Source: DTU098 sp964498525 (GTDB lineage: Bacteria > Bacillota > Desulfotomaculia > Desulfotomaculales > Pelotomaculaceae). From it: 64,000 nucleotides of DNA. Shown piece after piece: positions 16,186-23,512 of this stretch. Where the stretch lies: assembly GCA_964498525.1 (NCBI GenBank), contig CAZCGU010000003.1, forward strand, positions 241,702 to 305,701, given 5' to 3'. A program made the translations under genes and the position numbers. The notes under the pieces were generated by a model. That model was not told the DNA's origin, did not search any database, and worked only from the letters and a program-made list of their open reading frames with translations. Within the stretch, counting starts at the first letter, position 1. The number at the start of each line of letters is the position of its first letter.

Positions 16186-17133
16186 ATGTTCCGGCAACCA
16201 ATAACCAGAATAGTTTTGTTGTTGATGGTGTTGCTTCTTCTAACTCCCGGATGCAGAAAGCAGCAGCAGCCTGTGCCCAAGCCGGCCCCCCAGATGGAGG
16301 AGCCGACCATCTCCCTTTTTGTCAACAAGACGGGGGAAAAGAAAAGTTTGAAGCTTGAGGAGTATCTGCAGGGGGTGGTGGCTGCCGAAATGGACACCAA
16401 GTGGCCGGTCAACGCGCTGGCTGCCCAGGCCATCCTGGCCCGCACCTACACCATGGAAAACATCCAGGCGGGCAGGGTCAGGGAACTCCATGGAACTGAC
16501 GCTTCCACCAGCGTAGAGGAGTTTCAGGCCTACGAACCGACTAAAATTAACGATAATGTCCGCAAGGCGGTGGAAATGACCCGGGGCGAGGTCCTGACCC
16601 ATAACAATAACTACATTAAAGCCTGGTTCTCCGCCTGCTGCGGCGGGATTACCGCCACCGCGGAGGAAGGTCTGGGCTATACCAGGGAGCCCACGCCCTA
16701 CCTTAAGGCGGGCGCCCAGGACGGCTGCCTGTCCCTAACCGTACCCGAAAACAAGGCCTGGCAAGCCAGGATACCTCTGGCCCAGGCCAGGGCGGCGGTG
16801 CAAAGGATCACCGGGAAGGACCCCGGCGCCATTACCTCGGCTTCCATCGAAAAAAAAGGTCCCTCGGGCCGGGCTGAGCAGCTCAGGCTGGGCAGCCGTA
16901 CCGTGAGCGGTCCCTCCCTGCGGCTGGCCCTGGGCAGTGAAAAGGTCCGCTCCATGCTCCTCACGGATCTCAAGGTGGAAGGCGGCCAGCTGGTCCTGGC
17001 GGGCAAGGGGTTCGGGCACGGGGTGGGTCTCTGCCAGTGGGGATCCCGGCTTCTGGCGGAGCAGGGCAAATCCCCGGAAGAGATCGTTCAGTTTTATCAT
17101 AAGGATGTTGAAATACAGAAGCGGTGGAAATAA
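16186..17133 (+). CDS. SpoIID/LytB-family lipoprotein, probable peptidoglycan lytic transglycosylase
   Basis: 315 residues. A lipoprotein signal ('LLLLTPGC') anchors it outside the membrane. The SpoIID domain is marked by 'LEEYLQGVVAAEMDTKWPVN', where the Glu of AAEM corresponds to the catalytic residue, by 'ALAAQAILARTYTMENIQAG', 'AWFSACCGGITATAEE' and the terminal 'GKGFGHGVGLCQWGS'. SpoIID cleaves glycan strands during forespore engulfment. Whether this is the engulfment SpoIID or a paralogue is unclear: the classical spoIID locus lies elsewhere in Bacillus and has a transmembrane anchor rather than a lipobox. ATG 16186 follows 'gggagggg'. Confidence 0.85.
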   Translation: MFRQPITRIVLLLMVLLLLTPGCRKQQQPVPKPAPQMEEPTISLFVNKTGEKKSLKLEEYLQGVVAAEMDTKWPVNALAAQAILARTYTMENIQAGRVRELHGTDASTSVEEFQAYEPTKINDNVRKAVEMTRGEVLTHNNNYIKAWFSACCGGITATAEEGLGYTREPTPYLKAGAQDGCLSLTVPENKAWQARIPLAQARAAVQRITGKDPGAITSASIEKKGPSGRAEQLRLGSRTVSGPSLRLALGSEKVRSMLLTDLKVEGGQLVLAGKGFGHGVGLCQWGSRLLAEQGKSPEEIVQFYHKDVEIQKRWK

Positions 17134-17159
17134 GGAGCAGAAAACATAGGGTAAAAGCG

Positions 17160-17280
17160 AAAAACCGCTGGAAGTCAGCGGTAATTAGGTGTTAAACGAT
17201 CTGCCCGCAGGGCAACAAAGCCCACGGCTCTGCGGGCTAAAACAACCCTTGCGGTAATCCGGGGTGTTGCCGGGCGGCAA
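17160..17280 (+). ncRNA. Candidate structured RNA upstream of the cohesin gene
   Basis: Hairpin 'accgctg...cagcggt' (about 17163-17181), an 8-bp perfect stem 'gcccgcag'/'ctgcgggc' (17202-17209 with 17229-17236) enclosing 'ggcaacaaagcccacggct', and 'ttgcc gggc ggcaa' (17266-17279), followed by an intrinsic terminator. The strings 'GGGCAA', 'CAAAGCC', 'ACGG' and 'GGCTAAA' recall the core of the GEMM-I (cyclic di-GMP) riboswitch, but the first GEMM helix is missing, so I do not assign it. Confidence 0.35.
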
Positions 17281-17294
17281 CTGATTTTCAAGAG

Positions 17295-17322
17295 TAGAAG
17301 GTCTGACGGACCTTCTATTTTT
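17295..17322 (+). terminator. Rho-independent terminator in the 17.1-17.7 kb gap
   Basis: 'tagaaggtc' (17295-17303) pairs with 'gaccttcta' (17309-17317), followed by five T. It ends either the rqcP/SpoIID-like transcript or a riboswitch-like leader. Confidence 0.85.
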
Positions 17323-17699
17323 GTCGGCCGGAGCTACGCCGGAGCATGGGAATGAGCGTGAAAAATGGATGTAATAATTATACCCCGGAAAATTCGTATC
17401 TCAGGGAGGTATCGTTGAAATAGGGCGTTGGAACAGGTATAAAAATTTACAAAAGATTCGTGCATTTTTAGAAGGAATCGCTAAATGCAACATTGAATTG
17501 TTTAATACGGGGAAGAAGCCAAAAATTTACTTCCGGTGTTGTGGCAAGTTTTTTGAAAGGAGTGATCCCCCTTGATTTAAGCGGTGAATCATCATAACCT
17601 GGTTGGGTATTTAGGCGGATTGTTTATTTGTTTCCAGGTATTTGCGAGTGTCTTTTAGTTGTCTCAATACATTATTAAAACAGATGAAGGGGTGTAAAG

Positions 17700-19019
17700 A
17701 TGCTAAGAAGAATTGTTGGTCCGTTGTTTTTAATTTTTCTCTTGGGACTTCTTCTAGCGCCGGCTGCATTCGGCAGTGAGATAAGTCCTGCCGGTATGAC
17801 AGATAATGACCCTGTTCTGGTGCAGGAAGGGCAGCTTTTGGAAGACTATGAAAGTAATCCGGGTGAGGAAGATGCAGCCGGTCCGTTAGAAATACAAGAT
17901 AACCAGTTAACCGGTGAGATCGGCAGGGCAGGTGGCGGAATCAGCGTCACATTTGAACCTGCCGCCGTTGTTGCCGGCGTAGGCGGCGAATTCACTGTGA
18001 GCGTAAAGATCAATAGCTTGCCCGCCGGTCAAAAAATCATGGGCTTCCGTCACTCCTTTAACTTTAACCCTGCCTTGCTGGAAGTGGTAAGCACAGAAGT
18101 GCCGGCCGCCTGCTTTTTAAACCCGGTGTTGACAGCCCCCGTTATTTATAACAATACCACCGGGAAAGTGGAGCTTAACCTGGGCAGGAGCAACGTGGGG
18201 AACCCCGGTACCAGCGGAATTGTCTACAATATAAAAATGAAGGCAAAGGCCGAGGGAACCGCAGCATTGAGCCACGACAGCGTCGACCTGAGGGATGCCG
18301 AGAACGCGGCCCTGGCGGTTAATCCCATTAACGGCACAGTTAATATATCCTCCGCCAACGTTAGTTTCGCACCCTCTACATTAAACGTCACCAAGGGCGG
18401 CGCCTTTACCCTGGAGGTGGAAATTAGCGGTCTTTCCGCCGGGCAAACCATTCTGGGCTTCCATCACATCTTCACCTTCAACCCCACCCTGCTGGAAGTG
18501 GTAGAGGTGGAAGTACCGGCCGATTCATTTTTTAGCCCCATACTTACATCCTTTCCGGAGTATAACAACACAACCGGTAAAGTTGAACTGAACCTGGCCA
18601 GGTCGAGCTTCACCAATCCCGGCGCCGGCGGGATTGTCTACAATGTAGAAATGAAGGCAAAGGACAAGGGGACCGCAACTTTAACTCAAACCGTGGCTGA
18701 TCTGCGTGACGACCAGAATAATGTCCTGGCAGCAGCGAAGGCTGATGGCACGGTGGAGATCAGAGAATTAGCCGGCGACTTCAACGGGGACAGCAAGATA
18801 GACTTTGAGGACTTGATGATTTTTGCCCTGGCCTGGAACCATAAAACCGGCGATTCCGGCTGGTCCAAGGCTGAAACAGGCATTCCGGGATCTCCGTTCA
18901 ACCGGTGCGATATCCACCCGGCAACCGGTACCTATCCCGACCTGAGCATCACTCCGAACGGCAAAGTTGACTTTGAAGATTTAATGATCTTCACTATAAT
19001 CTGGAATGCCACCAGGTAA
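17700..19019 (+). CDS. Secreted protein with two cohesin domains and a C-terminal dockerin
   Basis: 439 residues. A Sec signal peptide ('FLIFLLGLLLAPAAFG') is followed by an acidic linker and two cohesin-like beta-sandwich domains of about 125 residues. The first starts near residue 80 ('ISVTFEPAAVVAGVGGEFTV', 'GFRHSFNFNPALLEVV'), the second near 215 ('VTKGGAFTLEVEISGL', 'GFHHIFTFNPTLLEVV'). From residue 358 there is a dockerin-type calcium module: 'DFNGDSKIDFEDLMIFALAW' and a second helix 'GKVDFEDLMIFTIIW', 56 residues apart rather than the usual 32-36. The second loop lacks the first Asp. The combination suggests an adaptor scaffoldin that binds dockerin partners and itself docks on a cohesin. 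It is flanked by terminators and interrupts the yab gene order. Confidence 0.85.
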   Translation: MLRRIVGPLFLIFLLGLLLAPAAFGSEISPAGMTDNDPVLVQEGQLLEDYESNPGEEDAAGPLEIQDNQLTGEIGRAGGGISVTFEPAAVVAGVGGEFTVSVKINSLPAGQKIMGFRHSFNFNPALLEVVSTEVPAACFLNPVLTAPVIYNNTTGKVELNLGRSNVGNPGTSGIVYNIKMKAKAEGTAALSHDSVDLRDAENAALAVNPINGTVNISSANVSFAPSTLNVTKGGAFTLEVEISGLSAGQTILGFHHIFTFNPTLLEVVEVEVPADSFFSPILTSFPEYNNTTGKVELNLARSSFTNPGAGGIVYNVEMKAKDKGTATLTQTVADLRDDQNNVLAAAKADGTVEIRELAGDFNGDSKIDFEDLMIFALAWNHKTGDSGWSKAETGIPGSPFNRCDIHPATGTYPDLSITPNGKVDFEDLMIFTIIWNATR

Positions 19020-19350
19020 CCGGCGGTTAAACCACCTGACACCTCCGCGGTAATGGCAGGGGGTTTGGCGGGACATCGGAAACCTTCCTTTTTACCAGGA
19101 CCTGTCCGGACATCCGGTGGGGTGCTTTGGATCATTAAGCAGAGCCGGAAACCCCGCTTCGTTAGGGGAGGCACAGGTGATTTCGATATGCTCTGATGAG
19201 GGGCAAGGTAATGATCAATAACGAAAAGAAGGCCCGGGGGCCTTCTTTTTTTATCATAAATAAAGGGGCCGGGCATAGGATGAAGTAAATCCGGTTTGCC
19301 AGGCGGCCTTCTTAGTTTTAAGGGGCTCCCCTGCGGAAGGGGTGTTGGAT
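19020..19350 (+). other. Intergenic region between the cohesin gene and yabP
   Basis: 331 bases. Apart from the terminator at 19228-19252 and the yabP ribosome binding site, it holds only GC-rich short inverted repeats. No gene is visible. Confidence 0.5.
19228..19252 (+). terminator. Rho-independent terminator before yabP
   Basis: 'gaaggccc' and 'gggccttc' (19228-19245) form a tight hairpin followed by seven T. It separates the cohesin gene transcript from yabP-yabQ. Confidence 0.85.
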
Positions 19351-19629
19351 ATGAATGATAGCCCAAAACACAGTATATCCGTCAGCGGGCGCAAGCGGCT
19401 TGTTATGGAAGGGGTCCTGCATGTCGACAGCTTTGACGAATCGGAAATAACGCTGGAGACCAACATGGGCATGCTTGTTTTAAAGGGTGAGGGGCTGCAC
19501 ATAACCCACTTGAGTCTGGAGCAGGGAAACCTTGCCGCCGAAGGTTTCTTTACAACCGTTCAATATTATGAGCGTAAAGAAAGGGGCAAGGTCAAAGCAA
19601 AGGGCATGTTGAGCAGAATACTCAAGTAG
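19351..19629 (+). CDS. yabP: Sporulation protein YabP
   Basis: 92 residues matching the YabP family: 'ISVSGRKRLVMEGVLHVDSF', 'ETNMGMLVLKGEGLHITHLS' and 'EGFFTTVQY'. In Bacillus yabP and yabQ form a mother-cell (sigma-E) operon; YabP is related to the spore protein YqfC. ATG 19351 is chosen with 'aaggggtg' at 19337-19344; the in-frame GTG at 19342 lies inside that site. yabQ follows after 58 bases. Confidence 0.9.
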   Translation: MNDSPKHSISVSGRKRLVMEGVLHVDSFDESEITLETNMGMLVLKGEGLHITHLSLEQGNLAAEGFFTTVQYYERKERGKVKAKGMLSRILK

Positions 19630-19643
19630 CAGAGGAATCCCAT

Positions 19644-19665
19644 AAGCGCTCCCGGGCGCTTTTTT
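19644..19665 (+). terminator. Small terminator-like hairpin between yabP and yabQ
   Basis: 'aagcgc' (19644-19649) pairs with 'gcgctt' (19656-19661), followed by further T to 19665. The stem is only six base pairs. It may reduce, not stop, transcription into yabQ. Confidence 0.45.
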
Positions 19666-19687
19666 AAGCAGAGGAGGCAGCCGATAA

Positions 19688-20245
19688 ATGGAATCCCTGG
19701 GTGAACAGTTTTTTACCTTCGCAGCCACCTTTGCGGGCGGCCTGGGCGCCGGCTTCCTTTATAATTATTACCGTGAGCTCAGACGGGTCTTTAAATTCAG
19801 AAAATGGGGTACTATCCTGGGGGATGGTGTGTTCTGGCTGATCACAACATTAATGATCTTCCTGGTCCTGCTCCGGGGGAACTGGGGTGAAGTGCGGCTG
19901 TACGTCTTTGTCGGGCTCTTTTTAGGGGCCTTCTTTTATTACTGGCTCTTAAGCGCTCCTGTGAGCCGGTTTCTCAGATTTAAGTTCCGGGTCATGCAAA
20001 AGACCTGGCAGCTGTTGGCAAGGGCCTTCCAGATAATTTGGACGGCTGTTCTTTTCCCTTTTCGGCTGATTATCCTGGTGGTATCCTTCCCCTTGGGGTT
20101 TTTGGGCGGTCTCCTAAAGAAGGCTGGCAAGAAACTTAAAATCGTCTGGCATAATCTTGCGGGCAAAAGGGTTGAGCGGGGTTACGCGGTTGCCAGGGGC
20201 AGGTTGAAGCGGCTGCTCTTTTGGAAGAAGCATAAGGGCGCGTGA
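19688..20245 (+). CDS. yabQ: Spore cortex protein YabQ
   Basis: 185 residues with four to five predicted membrane helices: 'FFTFAATFAGGLGAGFLYNY', 'VFWLITTLMIFLVLL', 'LYVFVGLFLGAFFYYWLL' and 'LIILVVSFPLGFLGGLL'. The Y-Y-RELRR segment after the first helix is typical for YabQ. In Bacillus YabQ is a membrane protein of the outer forespore membrane needed for cortex formation. The C-terminus is strongly basic. ATG 19688 follows 'gaggaggcag'. Confidence 0.88.
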   Translation: MESLGEQFFTFAATFAGGLGAGFLYNYYRELRRVFKFRKWGTILGDGVFWLITTLMIFLVLLRGNWGEVRLYVFVGLFLGAFFYYWLLSAPVSRFLRFKFRVMQKTWQLLARAFQIIWTAVLFPFRLIILVVSFPLGFLGGLLKKAGKKLKIVWHNLAGKRVERGYAVARGRLKRLLFWKKHKGA

Positions 20246-20319
20246 GCAAGCGTTGTTCCCCTTGCCGGGAAGAAAAAAGTTCAGGATGACTTATTTGAAT
20301 CTCACCAAAACAGTTTAAA

Positions 20320-20343
20320 GGGGGCGGCCAGCCGGGCGCCCCC
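20320..20343. terminator. Bidirectional hairpin between yabQ and the CC/Se-motif gene
   Basis: 'gggggcg' (20320-20326) pairs with 'cgccccc' (20337-20343). It lies between two convergent genes. The T-run is lacking on the plus strand; 'ttt' flanks it on the minus strand. Confidence 0.5.
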
Positions 20344-20390
20344 AATTGATATCAGTCATGTTTTATTACCACACCGGCCCGATGGCAGTT

Positions 20391-20714
20391 TTAAACGGAT
20401 TGGGGGGTAACTTCAAAGTAATCCCTGAACCGCAGCCCTTTGATGTCCAGGCATTTATAGGGGGAATTATTATCCGCCAGGCAGATCAAGGCCCCATCCG
20501 GGGCAATAACGGCGCCATCCTTGAAAATATAAACCTTAATCCCATCCACGACAACTTCTTTGTAATTTTCCGGTGAGGGCGGTTTGTATTCAAATACAAG
20601 GGGCTCGTTACTGTAACCGCAACAACTGGACATGGGCACTGATTCCACGGTAATGGCGTCGATTTTGCCCAGCATGTATTCCCTGGCTTCTTTGGTAATC
20701 CCTAACTTGATCAT
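20391..20714 (-). CDS. Small protein with CC motif, related to HesB/IscA-like '(seleno)protein' family
   Basis: 107 residues beginning 'MIKLGITKEAREYML', which resembles the start of HesB/IscA-type proteins. The sequence 'SSCCGYSNEPLVF' contains the adjacent cysteines seen in a Firmicute family in which one Cys can be selenocysteine (CC/Se motif). Later parts ('VYIFKDGAVIAPDGALICL') do not carry the C-terminal CGC of true IscA proteins. A clear 'taaggagg' precedes the ATG on the minus strand. The function is unknown; metal or thiol chemistry is likely. It is downstream of, and in the same direction as, the marR gene. Confidence 0.65.
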   Translation of the reverse strand: MIKLGITKEAREYMLGKIDAITVESVPMSSCCGYSNEPLVFEYKPPSPENYKEVVVDGIKVYIFKDGAVIAPDGALICLADNNSPYKCLDIKGLRFRDYFEVTPQSV

Positions 20715-20849
20715 TTTTTACCTCCTTAAAGTACTGTAATTTATAGCGATGCGTCTGTCATTGACCAAACTCCGCCGCAGGCGATCCCCCCGATCCCGGT
20801 GGCGTATATTATGTTAACAGCTAAAGAAAAAACGAACCCGCGGGCCGGT

Positions 20850-21284
20850 TCAAATCTTTTTATCCAGTTTCAAGTGTATTGTTCGCAACTTTTTTTCGAA
20901 AATTTCAGCTTCGTCCTCCGGCCAGTCGCCGTAGAACAGATCGTCGATCTGCCTTGAAATATCATCAAAAACCGGTTTTAAGGCCGCCCCCTTACTGGTT
21001 AACCTGATTAAGGTCACCCTGCTGTCCGCGGGGTTTTTTCCCTTTTCCACAAAACCATAATCAACGAGCTTCTCCACCAAAACGGTGACAGTTGGTTTGG
21101 TCCTGTTAATCCGGCTTGCCAGCTCCTTCATGGTGCATTCTTCCGCCTGGAAAAGGACTGTCAAAATATCACCATGGGAAGGAACGATCCCCTTGATCCC
21201 ATGTTTTTCCAGTTCCCCGACGATAAACCTGTTTGCTTTTGCCCTGATTCTGCTAATCAGGGCAAGCGCGTTCCCTTTTTTCAT
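20850..21284 (-). CDS. MarR-family transcriptional regulator
   Basis: About 144 residues with a winged-helix domain: 'GIVPSHGDILTVLFQAEECT', 'MKELASRINRTKPTVTVLVE', 'KLVDYGFVEKGKNPADSRVT' and 'RLTSKGAALKPVF'. The DSR-V of the wing is standard for MarR. I set the start at ATG 21284 because a perfect sigma-A promoter lies directly upstream (21291-21319); the frame is open further but that would overlap the promoter. The mRNA would be leaderless or nearly so. It may regulate itself and the CC/Se-motif gene; ligand unknown. Confidence 0.88.
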   Translation of the reverse strand: MKKGNALALISRIRAKANRFIVGELEKHGIKGIVPSHGDILTVLFQAEECTMKELASRINRTKPTVTVLVEKLVDYGFVEKGKNPADSRVTLIRLTSKGAALKPVFDDISRQIDDLFYGDWPEDEAEIFEKKLRTIHLKLDKKI

Positions 21285-21290
21285 GTCTAC

Positions 21291-21319
21291 ATTATAGTTA
21301 GATATCAAACTAATGTCAA
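21291..21319 (-). promoter_or_regulatory. Consensus sigma-A promoter of marR
   Basis: On the minus strand 'TTGACA' (21319-21314), a 17-base spacer, then 'TATAAT' (21296-21291): both hexamers are perfect. Only six bases separate the -10 box from the ATG at 21284, so transcription should begin at or next to the start codon. Confidence 0.85.
21295..21312. promoter_or_regulatory. Probable MarR operator inside the promoter spacer
   Basis: The imperfect palindrome TAGTT-a-GATATC-a-AACTA fills the spacer between -35 and -10 of the marR promoter. Size and symmetry fit a MarR dimer site, so repressor binding would block its own promoter. Target assignment is inferred from position. Confidence 0.65.
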
Positions 21320-21321
21320 GC

Positions 21322-21370
21322 CCGGCGCCGCAGGTCCGGGTGTGCACCCCGGCGCGGCAGATTTTTTATT
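21322..21370 (+). other. GC hairpin with T-run between marR and the GalT-like gene
   Basis: The stretch contains 'ccgggtg tg caccccgg' nested in 'gcgccgc...gcgcggc', followed by 'attttttatt' on the plus strand. It looks like a terminator but no plus-strand gene lies upstream. It may stop antisense transcripts from the marR region. The rest of the 21.37-21.67 kb gap holds nothing I can name. Confidence 0.4.
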
Positions 21371-21667
21371 GGCGGCATGGCGACGGGAAGGTCTAGTGGC
21401 TACCCGCCTTAAGGCCTGATACCGCCATGATAGCTTAAGGCGTTTCGCCTGACAGAGGTTTTCATTTTGCCCCGGGGGCAGGCAGTTCCATAGGAAGCCG
21501 GCCTTTGATGTTGCTGCAGTTATTCCTTGTCTGAATATACCACTGGGGCTGTGTTTTTTTGTAAGCGGTAATTCACTGCCGGCTGTGGCAGCAAGCCAGG
21601 ATAGCCGGGGTACAGGGATTAAGGGAAAGGTTGCCGGAAAGATTAGGGGGAATAGTCCGCCGGGGAG

Positions 21668-21694
21668 TTGCCACGGGTTGATTTTGTTTATAAT
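21668..21694 (+). promoter_or_regulatory. Possible promoter of the GalT-like gene
   Basis: A perfect 'TATAAT' lies at 21689-21694. The nearest -35-like hexamer is 'TTGCCA' at 21668-21673, a rather short 15-base spacing. The start codon is 45 bases further on. Confidence 0.4.
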
Positions 21695-21739
21695 ATTGTA
21701 CTTAAAGGTCTATCTTATAAAAATGGGGTGAAAATACAT

Positions 21740-22768
21740 ATGGCCAGTATTACTTTTAAAAAAACCGATGTAGAGAACACTTTTCTTGATCCCCGCCGGG
21801 GTTTTCAGCCGGTGCTGGTGAAATCCCAGGTGCGTATTGACCCCCTTACCGGCAGGACAGGGCGATACTCGCATTTTGGGGCCGTTAGCCCCCAGCGGCT
21901 TGATTTGGAAAAATATCTGGAACCCAAGGGCGGGGAGTGGTGCCCCTTTTGCAGCGCCCGCAGGGAAGCCCTGACGCCCAAATTCCCCGGGGAAATTATC
22001 CCGGAGGGGCGCCTGGCCAGGGGGGAGGCACTGCTTGTGCCCAACCTGCACCCCTACGACGCTTATAGCTCGGTATGTATTATGACCCATGGGCATGTTG
22101 TTCCCCTTGCCGGACTCAATGCGGGGATTTTGCGCGACACTTTCAGCCTGGGACTGGAGTTCTTAAAAAAGGTTAAATCTATTGCCCCCCTTCCCTATCA
22201 GATCATGGGCTGGAACTATATGCCCCCGTCCGGCGGAGGTCTGGTCCACCCGCACCAGCAGTATTTTGCCACAGGAAATCCCGGCAATAAGTTTACCGGT
22301 GAATTGAGGGCGTCGGAGCGTTATTATCTTGGTCACCGGGGGAGTTACTGGAAGGAATTAATCAGTATTGAACAAAAGAATAATGAAAGGTACATCGGAC
22401 AGCTGGGGGATTCCCACTGGCTTGCGTCCTATGTATCTTTGGGGGTGCTGGGCGAGATCCTTTGCATCTTGCCGGGGGTATACTGCCTGGAAGATTTTAC
22501 GGACGCCAATATTGAAGAGCTTACGGAAGGGCTTCAAAGGGTTTTCAGCTACTTTGGCGAAGCGGGTGTCTTTAGCTTTAACGCGACCTTGTTTCTGGGC
22601 CCCGGGGGGCAGCGGTTTTTCCCCGCTCACTTGCGGATTCTGCCCAGGACTTTCCTGAACATAAGGGATCACGCCACGGATATGAACTTTTTCCAGGTGA
22701 TGCTGCAGGAACCGGTTTGTGTCGTCTGGCCGGAGGATCTATGCCGGGAGGTCAAGGCGTTTTTTTAG
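21740..22768 (+). CDS. Galactose-1-phosphate uridylyltransferase-like (HIT-fold) protein
   Basis: About 342 residues. 'GGEWCPFCSARREALTPKFP' holds a CxxC zinc-type motif, 'FPGEIIPEGR' and 'GEALLVPNLHPYDAYSSV' resemble GalT/ApaH-like nucleotidyl transferases, and 'GGGLVHPHQQYFATGNPGNK' contains the HPHQQ active-site-like motif of the GalT class. True GalT uses the His of HPHxQ as nucleotide carrier, so the key residue is present. The start is ATG 21740 with 'ggggtga' before it. There are no galactose genes nearby; the next gene is a sugar aminotransferase, so nucleotide-sugar metabolism is a reasonable guess only. Confidence 0.7.
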   Translation: MASITFKKTDVENTFLDPRRGFQPVLVKSQVRIDPLTGRTGRYSHFGAVSPQRLDLEKYLEPKGGEWCPFCSARREALTPKFPGEIIPEGRLARGEALLVPNLHPYDAYSSVCIMTHGHVVPLAGLNAGILRDTFSLGLEFLKKVKSIAPLPYQIMGWNYMPPSGGGLVHPHQQYFATGNPGNKFTGELRASERYYLGHRGSYWKELISIEQKNNERYIGQLGDSHWLASYVSLGVLGEILCILPGVYCLEDFTDANIEELTEGLQRVFSYFGEAGVFSFNATLFLGPGGQRFFPAHLRILPRTFLNIRDHATDMNFFQVMLQEPVCVVWPEDLCREVKAFF

Positions 22769-23455
22769 TTGATTTTGTTGCCGGCAAGGCCGGTAAATTG
22801 GAAGTTGGCAGGTAAAGCGGCAGTGAATAGGCAGGTAGAATGGCAGGGAAGGTGACAGGGTAAGTGGCAGGAAGAGTGACAGGGAAAGAAACGCAATAAG
22901 CGGCATAAAATAACAGGAAGGGTTGCGGGGAAAGCGATAGGGAAAATTACAGGTAGTGGTTGCAGATAGAAGTTGCAGGAAAAGTTGCAGGAAAAATAAC
23001 GGAGCACACGGCAGGGAAGGCAACAGAAAAAGGTAACAGTAAAAGTGACATGGGAAGTGACGGGGGACGGTCCCTGTCACTTTTTTATTTGGTCGGATAT
23101 CTTTAGCCCCGGCGGTATTTCATCTAAAGTAATGCGGCGTTCGCTAAAGTAACACAGGGGGAGGCGCCGGGTTGATTTATGTAGTGTTTTTTAGGGACTG
23201 CCTGCCGGTCCACAGGACTGCGCCATTGTCCCTTGCCGCCGACTGCCCGGCCGTGCCGGCCCGGCTTTGTTTAAATTAATCAACCCCATTTCTTACCGAA
23301 GAAGTTAAAATACCAAAAACATGTGGGGCATTGGGGGGCTCGCCCGGCATATTAATAGATTAAAGAAAAACATGGGCCTGACCCGTGCTGTCAGCAGCTT
23401 AAGGCGCTGGAACTGTCTTTAACATTGTTACCGGTCCGAAGAGCCGCCGTTCAAA
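22769..23455 (+). other. Intergenic region with degenerate purine-rich repeats
   Basis: From about 22800 to 23050 the plus strand is almost all purines with many degenerate copies of a word like 'ggcagggaaagtgacaggg' or 'gttgcaggaaaagttgcagg'. It ends in a perfect hairpin (23055-23087). On the other strand the same DNA reads as low-complexity Leu/Pro/Cys-rich peptide, which is not credible as a gene. The remaining 23.09-23.45 kb shows nothing I can name. Confidence 0.6.
23055..23087 (+). terminator. Strong hairpin with T-run, REP-like palindrome
   Basis: 'aagtgac' (23055-23061) pairs with 'gtcactt' (23076-23082), and the inner 'gggg'/'ccc' extends the stem around 'acggt'; six T follow. It works as a terminator by structure. 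The form GTGAC-GGGGGACGGTCCCT-GTCAC also resembles palindromes that are dispersed in many genomes near REP-associated transposases; no transposase is here. Confidence 0.7.
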
Positions 23456-23512
23456 ATGTTTTCCCGGGGAACTCCTTGCTCCGGAACAGCTATAGGGCCC
23501 GAAGGAGAAAAA

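Larger units (their letters stand above)
17134..17699 (+). other. Intergenic region before the first cohesin gene
   Basis: 566 bases without a convincing gene. The first half holds a series of hairpins ending in a terminator (17295-17322). The second half is AT-richer and includes an open frame of about 45 codons (17412-17576) without a start codon, and 'ttgaaaggagtgat' near 17562 followed by 'cctggttgggtattt' near 17600. Both strings recur, in the other order, in the leader of the surface protein at 52.4 kb. A long untranslated leader is suspected. Confidence 0.5.

Noticed and set aside
22800..23050. CRISPR array
   Set aside because: The repeated words vary in sequence and spacing, there are no equal spacers and no cas genes.
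22739..23080. A 113-codon minus-strand frame rich in Leu, Pro and Cys
   Set aside because: Arises from translating the purine-rich repeat tract; low complexity, no start site.
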